Shown here: positions 57,382 to 64,000 of the stretch, in pieces
Position numbering within the stretch: position 1 is the first letter of the stretch
Layout: each line of letters starts with the position of its first letter
From: Sapria himalayana
Lineage: Eukaryota; Streptophyta; Magnoliopsida; Malpighiales; Rafflesiaceae
Assembly: GCA_029783825.1 (NCBI GenBank)
Contig: JAREIK010017918.1
Span: 496,001 to 560,000 of the forward strand
DNA length: 64,000 bases
Direction: 5' to 3'
Translations under genes and position numbers: made by a program
The notes under the pieces: generated by a model
Database searches by the model: none
What the model saw: the letters and a program-made list of their open reading frames with translations, nothing else
Told to the model about the DNA's origin: nothing

Positions 57382-58291
57382 AGATGCCATGCATTTGTCC
57401 TTGGTCTCTTGAGTTTGAGGTCATTACTAAGAAAAGTGTTCATGATTTTGAAATGAATCATAATCTTTCTATAGCACAAAGTCTCAATGATGGGAAGTAT
57501 TAGTAGTTTGTATATTTTGTCTTTATCACATTAAGTTGCAGTGCTAGAAAAGTTCATGACTTTGGTGTTAGTCTTTATTTTGAATCAAATGACCATGGAA
57601 TTGAGAATAACTACAATATTTACATTGGTAATTTTTTTTATCAAATGATCACAATATTAGAAATAATCATATCTTTGGAAATTAGTTCGTACATCCAATT
57701 TATGGCTTTAACTTCTCTTGAGGGCAAAAATCATATCATTGGGAAGTGACCACCCTTGAATAATACCATACATAATATTATGTGTCCCAAAGTCACATCA
57801 CTAAATAATTTTCATGACTTTGACTTGTATATTTTTGGTTCTATAACTTTTTATAGCTTAAAAGTTATGGTTATAAGACAAGTTCTCTATCATGACTTAA
57901 GAATATAATATCTTAGTAAAGATAAAGTCACGACACTACAAAATGATCATGATTTTTAATACTAGTAGGGTACTTGGTTATTACAATGTGAAATTAATAT
58001 CATAGCCTTTTAATTATTATGCGATAAATATGATTATGACTTTATAATAATATCACAACCAAATATAATATGTTGCATAATTGAAGGACTATGCTAACAA
58101 GGTGGTAGAATTGTAGCATAGAAATATTACCACGACTAAATAAGTAGAGTTTCAATTAAGATTAAATCATGAAATTACTAGATAAATCATACAGCACCAT
58201 GTTGCCAAATATCTCAAAAAACATACCAAATTTATGACAATTCTTCAAAATCTACCAAAACTCCAAATTCATGAGATCGATCCAATTATCA

Positions 58292-58859
58292 CCCATTCAT
58301 GTTTACACATCATATTACCAAAAATACATAAAAATGTTTGGTAGTTTACATTCTGAACAAACTCACATACTAAAATTATTGGTCATCTCTCGTCATTGCC
58401 TTCTCCCTCAATAAAATTAATGTACTACATCATTTCAAACAAAAAAAATTATGACAAGGTTTGTGTATTATAGTATCTCATGATAGTAAAACAAGTTCTC
58501 ATGGACATATTGATAGTCATAGTGGGAATTAAGTTTTGTAACTATACCTATGGGTAAATTGGGTGTATACAATTATTTATGTGATGGCTATATGATATTT
58601 ATTACATCAAACATGCAAAAAAAAGTTGGGTTGCCTCCTAAGCATTATGAAATTTAATATTCATAGCTAGACCATCAACACATTCTCAACTTCATTGACA
58701 ATCTTTGCCATCCCATCTAGCTTTTTAGTGTATAACCCTACTTTGTTCTTTCTTATCTCTTCCATCCATTTTACATCAGTTGCAATTTCTTCTTTGGACC
58801 TTCCTTTCTTAAATTTCATAGCTCTAAGTATTGTCATGACTTCTTCTTCAATTCTATCC
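58292..58859 (-). other. 3' internal region of gypsy K, with AACCCAA-type end block
   Basis: gggttgcctcctaagc at 58628 (minus strand gcttaggaggcaaccc) is a block I know from the 3' internal part of Tat/Athila-like gypsy elements. Frame remnants on the minus strand near 58695-58850 (EEVMTILRAMKFKKGRSKEE, EEIRKNKVG) follow the tandem-repeat block and may be the end of its reading frame. Confidence 0.5.
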
Positions 58860-59130
58860 TGGGCCCATTTGTTTTTATATCCCCAAAGTCATAACATTGA
58901 GCATAACTATGACTTTTCCTTTAAACTTCACTTGGACTATTTCTTTTTGTAATAACAAAGGCATACTACTATGTATAACCATGAATTTGTCATTGATCAT
59001 TTGATAGACAATTTCATTTTGTAACACCAAAGTTGTGGTACCACCCATGACCATGACTTTGTCATTGAGTTTTTTATAAGTAATTTTATTTTGTAACACC
59101 AAAGCTACGATGCTATGCTCAACCATAGCT
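58860..59130 (-). repeat. 24-residue tandem repeats in the gypsy K coding region
   Basis: Minus-strand frame 59126-58875 reads as three tandem units of 24-25 residues plus the start of a fourth. Shared positions: V/M at the start, a small hydroxyl-rich patch, LVLQN-I or LLLQKEI, then K or M-NDK-MV. In DNA the unit is ~72 bp (caccaaag-tgtggt ... atgactttgtcattgag). It follows the protease. Function unknown. Confidence 0.75.
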
Positions 59131-59439
59131 TTGTTATTGTTTGGATCCTTCCAAAATCTATTTCAGCCTTGTCTTCCTCACTTTTTTTCAAAACTTACTT
59201 GAAGTTGCCCATGTTAGATTCCTCCAAAGTCATGGTTTTGAAAAATATTGTGACCTCATAGCTTCAATTTGGCTCTTCTTTCATGTCATTTTCTTCATCT
59301 TATTTACTTTCAGAACTCTAAAGTTGTTCTTCCATGTCATCTCCCTCATCTTTAATTAACCAACAATCCTCTACAACATCCTTCCTTTAAAAGTATACTC
59401 TTTCTTATATTGTCATATGGAAAAGATTAGATACTCTTC

Positions 59440-59830
59440 AATACCTCATATCATCATCATCTAGACTCCATAAGTCTTTGTAAAGATTAAACTTTATTTG
59501 CTCATCACCAATATGGAGGGTAAACTTACCTTTCTTGACATCAATAATGACTTTTCTAATGTCGAAAATTGGTTGTCCCAAAATTAATGGTGCATAATGA
59601 TCTTACTTCATATTTAATACAATAAAATTTGCCAAAAAAAACAAAGATATACACATTAACCAAAATATCTTCAATAATATCACATGGATGCTTGATTGTC
59701 CAATTAGTTATTTGGGGTAAGAAAAATGTTGGAGTAATTTTTTCAAGACACAACCTTTGCACAATAAACAATGGCATCAAATTGATATTTGATCTTAAGT
59801 CACATATTACCTACCAAAATATATGATCCC
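59440..59830 (-). pseudogene. Gypsy K retropepsin (protease) remnant
   Basis: Minus-strand frame 59780-59556 reads MMPLFIVQRLCLEKITPT, CDIIEDILVNVYIF, and FYCIKYEV, then CTINFGTTNF, matching the plant Tat/Athila-type protease region (MPLSI-R-LGL, IEDVLVKVDKF, ILGRPFLATG). The segment to 59440 gives the following DVKEGELT-type block. The catalytic DTG itself lies just upstream and is not readable. The enzyme would mature the polyprotein. Stops and substitutions make this copy dead. Confidence 0.7.
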
Positions 59831-59899
59831 CTATTATACAAGGTAAGTAAAATTTACTTAATCATTTATTTTTCTTATAAGTGTTCATTGAATAATTAC

Positions 59900-61160
59900 A
59901 CTATATTTCTTGGTCATATTCTTAGTCTCATACATCTCCAACTTCCTCTTGCCTGTCATCCTTCATAAAATTTACATAGTTTGGCATTTGAGATAGGGCT
60001 TTAGTAAATGATATATTTACTTCTAATTTCTATAAATATTGAAAAATCTCTTCAATTGTTAATAAAATTTTCTCTTCCTAAAATATTGCTAAAATCTAAG
60101 ATTCATTAGAAACTTACCTTTGGCTTCATTCTAATTTACATATGTCTCTCCATAGCCTTGGGTATCCGCCATTTACTTCTTTGATTCTTCACTTCATTCA
60201 TACTTGGGGGTAAGAGCTAGACTTGTAATTCCACTAGAGTCATGACATTGTAAGGTGACGGAGTGCTATCATCTTAATATATAAAAAAAATTCACATTGG
60301 AAGTCAAGACATGGGAAATTCTTAATAGTAGCTATGAATTTTTGGAAAGTCATGGTACTATCAGCTCTAAAATTTTTAGAACCATCTTGCTCTATTCATT
60401 TCTCCTCTAGCTCCTTTTTGCTTCAAAAAAATATTGATAAGTACTTATTTGGTTTTGCTTCAGCATCACTTGGTAATTCACTAACTTATTTTTCCTTCAT
60501 TGATAATGGAAATTATTTAGTTTGATTCTCTATATTTCTTATTGGTGAACTCATGTAATGTAATCTCACTTGAAACCTCTCGTATGAGTATCTTGGTAAT
60601 CATTTCTTTTTCTTGATTCTATTAAGATTAAATTAATACTATCTTTCATTGCAAACTTTTCTTTTCTTCATAAAGGTTGATAATTCAAGTTTGATCTTCA
60701 TTGATTATTGTAGCTCATAAAATTATTCTCAATATTCTTCTGATTTCTTACAATATTTTATAGCCCACTCCCATAGCCTCTATGCAATTTTTTTTGTGAT
60801 TTTTATATGTTTAGATGATATTGGACCAATACATTATTATTAGCTTGAAATATGTATCTTTTTCTTTGTAATTCACTGGCCTCTATTTGTCAAATGAGAT
60901 CTAAATTCACTATTTTGTATTATCGCAAAATAACAACTTGTTATAATCATCTTCTCTTATCCTCTTGGGTTTCAAGCTTACTTAGGAACGTCTCCATTTT
61001 TGCTTTAAGTATGGTGAACTAATCTAACTTAAATACTCTAACTTATCTTCTCCCAAAGGAATCATCAGTTGAAGTTAGGTAGACATTCTTTCCTAGCTTC
61101 TCAAGCAATTAAAATGCCTCTTCTAGCAATTTATTTATAAAGGAACCATCCATGGCCTCA
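59900..61160 (-). pseudogene. Gypsy K gag remnant
   Basis: Minus-strand translation of 61155-61080 gives MDGSFINKLLEEAF-LLEKLGKNVYLTST, the characteristic gypsy gag block (G--F----EA---L--MA-N in the family). Downstream pieces such as KMETFLSKLETQEDKRR (near 61000-60950) lead toward the nucleocapsid region, which is unreadable. The N-terminal gag, primer site and LTR edge are missing at ~61165, so a deletion joined mid-gag to the right LTR. Confidence 0.65.
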
Positions 61161-61164
61161 AACA

Positions 61165-62328
61165 ATTAAAATTTAGTCAACTAATAGTGAGATAATAAAA
61201 TTCTAGTACATAAGATATTTTGGGATTTTGGTATGCCTTTTAAATCCTAGGGTTTATCCACTCAAATTAATTGATGCATATCCAAATTATTATAGAAATA
61301 CTCCATTTTTTCTAATGACATATATAGTAGTTTCACTATTAAGCATATCCCAATTATGGTTTCCTCGTAGTTTTCCCTTAAGTACTTTACCAATGAGATA
61401 AAAAATCATCTTTATTTTAAAGTCATTCATAAGTCCATACCTTTTAGGTCATGACTATAGGAAGTGGTCATAACTTTGAAATATATCATAATATTTTCTG
61501 TAATACAAAATCAAGATACTGAGAAATATCCACAACTTGTGCAATTTGTCTATGTAATACAAATTCATGACATTGTAAATGATTATATCTCTTGCATTGA
61601 TTTTTATTTTACAATAAATGATGATGCCATGTGGAATGACAATAGAATTGGCCTTGGTTTTTTTTGTATCAAATGGGCATGGTACTAGAAATAGTTATGA
61701 CTTTGGAAAATAGCCAATATATCTAAGTTGTAGCTTTGCCTTCTCTTGAGGGCAAGATTCCTAGTTTTGGAAAGTATCCATGTTTAAGTAATAACCTATG
61801 TAATATTATATGTCTAAAAGTTATAGTACTTAATAATTATTATGGTTTTGGTATGAGTAGTTTTGGCTTGATAACTTTTAATTGCTCAAAAGTTATAGTT
61901 TTAGGAAAATACATTGACTCTGACTTGAAAATATAAAACCTTGGTAAATATAAAGTTATAGTGCTAGGAAGTATTATTGATTTCTAGCACAAGTGGAGTA
62001 CTTGGTTACTATAATATGAAATTAATATTGCAACTATTTAATTATTACGAGATAAATATAGCTACGAGACTCCATGATAATATTGTAGCCAAAAAAATGT
62101 GCTGTTTAGTTAAATGATTATTCTAATGAGGTGATAGAGTTTTGATATATAAATATTTCCATGACTAAAAAAATATAATTTTGACCAAAAATAAATGCCA
62201 ATGATCAAGACAGCTAAATACACAACACATTACTAAGTCACTAATCATCTCCAAAAATATATTAATTTTACCACTATTCATTAAAATCAACTAAAACTTC
62301 AAGTTGTGAAATCAATTCAATTATTGCA
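61165..62328 (-). repeat. Right (5') LTR of gypsy K, deleted
   Basis: From ctaatagtgagataat it aligns with the left LTR from ~52835. It lacks the left-LTR part 53170-54258 and the terminal ~130 bases at 52705-52835. The outer end ttgca is followed by the aggaa target copy. Confidence 0.75.
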
Positions 62329-62333
62329 AGGAA

Positions 62334-63204
62334 GTTTGACTTGAATGATCTCAAGTAAACTACGAGTATTTTGGGCATACAAATTATAAAGGACCTTAGA
62401 AATATGCTATTGTATATTAGGAAAAAAAGTACATTGAAGGAGTACTTCAATAGTTCAACATGTTTGACTGAAAACTAGTTTGTACACCTATACTTATTAG
62501 GTTAAATGTAATTGTACAACACTGCTTTATTCTATATGCTAGTGTAGTTTGTAGCCTAATATATGTCATGATATGTATAAGACCCAACATATCACATGTA
62601 GAGTGAGTTGTCAACAAACTGATGGACAACCCAAGAAAGGAGCACTTGAATACAATGAAAAGGGTGCTCGGGTATCTTCATGAGACTTTTGATTTTATTA
62701 TGTAGTTTGGTGTAAATAGTAATTGAGATATCTTTAATGTCAGTTGTGTTGTGGATGCTGATTAGCGTAGAAATGTGAATACTAGAAGATCTATAAGTAA
62801 TTTTATATTCAGCTTGTATGATGGATCGATAAGCTAGTTGAGTATGAAATAATATGTTGTAGCTTTGTCATCTATTGAGGTATAGTACATGACTTCTACC
62901 TCAGGCAAGTGAGGAATCCATTTAGATGTCATGAATGTGAGTTGAACTTGGTTTGGAGTAGAAGAACTTAATATTCAAATATGATAGTCAAAATATTATT
63001 CACTGAGTAAAGAATATGTCATTTCATTGACACCAATATTATTTTATCAGAGAATAAGTCAAGAAGAACTTTGTTTGGTTAGAAAAAGTTGATATAAATG
63101 TGAACTATATAGACTGCTTGAAAATCATAGTATGCATTAAGAAGTTATAGTGGTACATAGGTGAGATAGAATTGATGAAGTATTCACCAAGTGAAAGAAT
63201 GATA
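62334..63204 (+). pseudogene. copia J reverse transcriptase end and RNase H, continuing after gypsy K
   Basis: FDLNDLK (62336-62356) and SILGIQIIKD (62369-62398) are the copia connection blocks expected right after the YVDD region that ends at 52699. Then, across frame changes, EGVLQ-FNM near 62440, VCSLIYVMICIRPNISH (62555-62600), MDNPRKEHLNTMKRVLGYL (62622-62680), and RNase H blocks NTRRSISNFIFSLYDGSIS (62780-62835), VALSSIEV-YM (62862-62892), YDSQNIIH (62980-63003) and YFIRE (63042-63056). Stops are present, so it is dead. Confidence 0.85.
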
Positions 63205-63853
63205 TGATTGACTCATACATCATCTAGATTCTTAAAAGATAGTTTCTATGGAAAAAAAAGTCACGAGCTGAAGAATAAACATCACAACATGTTGATGTTA
63301 TGATATAGTTCTTTAACATAACAACTACATCAATGTTCTACTTAACTTGTAATTTTCATGACCATATTTTTTAGGTTATGACATTATTGTTGTCATGATG
63401 TGAGATATGTTATTGTGACTAAAGTGGTCTTGCAACATCGAAACATATTGGCATAGCTGGTTTGATGCCATGATAGGAAATATGTTAGAGCAACTTCATT
63501 TACTTGTACTCACATTTAGTATTTAAGTGATTAGTAAATGAGATATTGTAACATAATAAACACAATGAACACACTCAACATAGTAGAACATAATAATTCG
63601 AGTATTTTTTTTCTTGCTTGCTCTCTCTCACCTGCTTCTTCTTTTCAATGTGAAACCCTTAGTAGGCATGCTTATTCTTTCTCTTGTCGCTTGAATATAA
63701 TTATGACATCAATTGCATCATAGGTTTAATCCTAACCATTGACATTCTATGTCTCCCAATGGTGAGTTGAGGTAGATCTAATAAACCAAGGACAAGATCC
63801 TGACAATTAGATTATATCAAAGGTTTTGGTATCAAAGCATTTAATTCCTGACA
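63205..63853 (+). repeat. 3' LTR of copia J
   Basis: Starts tgattgactcatacatc and ends cctgaca, collinear with the left LTR. A decayed purine tract (gtgaaagaatgata) precedes it. Confidence 0.85.
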
Positions 63854-64000
63854 TATTTTTCAAATTCAAAGATTATCTTTTGAAACATCATTTAAATCAT
63901 ATATTTCATTTTTATTGACATAATAACAACAAAATTCTTCATCATGAATCACACAGCACAACTGCTTTACTTTATGTTCCCAACCATAAATATAAGATAA
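63854..64000. other. Right flank of copia J, nothing recognised
   Basis: Starts with tattt, the right target copy. Continues AT-rich to the window edge. Confidence 0.5.

Larger units (their letters stand above)
52705..58291 (-). repeat. Left (3') LTR of gypsy K, split by hAT D
   Basis: Begins tggtttgttattatg after the aggaa target copy. The end at 58291 (attatca) is set by alignment with the right LTR end (attattgca, 62328). 53170-54258 has no counterpart in the right LTR, so either it was deleted there or inserted here. Confidence 0.75.
52705..62328 (-). mobile_element. Ty3/gypsy element K, minus strand, gag-protease only, inside copia J
   Basis: Exact 5-bp target duplication aggaa at 52700-52704 and 62329-62333. 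Left LTR 52705-58291 (2.46 kb without hAT D), right LTR ~61165-62328. The two LTRs are homologous (57410-58291 with 61450-62328, and 52835-53160 with 61175-61445). Minus-strand interior: gag (61160-59900), protease (59830-59440), a tandem-repeat coding block (59130-58860) and a short 3' end. No reverse transcriptase or integrase was seen, so it is non-autonomous or internally deleted. Confidence 0.88.
48635..63853 (+). mobile_element. Ty1/copia element J, split by gypsy K (~5.6 kb on its own)
   Basis: LTRs 48635-49292 and 63205-63853 are clearly homologous over their full length. Primer site after the left LTR, domain order gag, protease, integrase, reverse transcriptase, then (after gypsy K) end of reverse transcriptase and RNase H, then right LTR. 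Flanks tatta and tattt match 4 of 5. Removing gypsy K and one copy of its target duplication lets the same copia domain continue, which ties both halves to one element. Confidence 0.88.

Noticed and set aside
58600..61160. A hidden reverse transcriptase in gypsy K
   Set aside because: I looked on both strands for YxDD and integrase blocks between protease and the 3' end and saw none; the space is taken by the tandem-repeat block.
1..64000. Bacterial-style features: operons, Shine-Dalgarno sites, CRISPR arrays, integrons
   Set aside because: Nothing in the sequence supports them. Repeat arrays here have no regular spacers, and the elements are all plant transposons.
1..64000. Integrated plant pararetrovirus
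   Set aside because: No movement protein, coat protein or caulimovirus-type polymerase order was seen. All polymerase remains have copia order or are gypsy gag-protease.

Overview
This window is plant nuclear DNA, almost certainly angiosperm heterochromatin or a gene-poor arm. It is very AT-rich and CpG-poor except in a few GC-rich patches, and it is filled with decayed, nested transposable elements of plant type: hAT-Ac, Ty1/copia, Ty3/gypsy, CACTA and Mutator-like. tRNA-Met-type primer-binding sites and a captured fragment resembling the plant O-GlcNAc transferase SECRET AGENT support a plant. The species cannot be named. No intact protein-coding gene was found.

Layout. 1-3945: a plus-strand hAT element (C) inserted in an older minus-strand hAT element (G), which itself sits in a minus-strand copia pol. 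3946-24840: four degenerate minus-strand copia copies (I, III, II, IV) of what looks like one family, interrupted by hAT deletion derivatives (7597-8051, 11419-12011, 19870-20364, 23634-23942), a Mutator-like element with ~115-bp inverted repeats (15247-16641), a gypsy-LTR-like tract (10830-12470) and a small LTR element (19791-22448) that carries host exon fragments instead of gag-pol. 26276-37767: a complete but dead copia element (L). It lies inside one unit of a tandem duplication, is split by hAT element A (26830-33861), and A is split by a same-family hAT element B (28632-32199). 38848-39325: another hAT derivative. 39880-40420: a CpG-retaining patch with a candidate first coding exon of a host gene on the minus strand. 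41430-41705: a cluster of perfect or near-perfect palindromes. 43435-43967: TA/TG microsatellite running into a CACTA terminal repeat; the decayed CACTA element (minus strand) follows to ~47290. 48635-63853: a copia element (J) split by a gypsy element (K, 52705-62328), whose left LTR is split by hAT element D (54259-57381).

Most nesting is supported by target-site duplications: 7/8 matches for hAT A, D, E, F and the first MITE, an exact 5-bp match for gypsy K, and 4/5 for copia L and J. Copia J coding sequence also resumes in the same domain on either side of gypsy K. The genes do not work together as a pathway. The window is a record of successive insertions, with hAT elements generally the youngest layer. 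All coordinates of degenerate domains are approximate, because they were read by eye from six-frame translations and from comparison between copies within the window.
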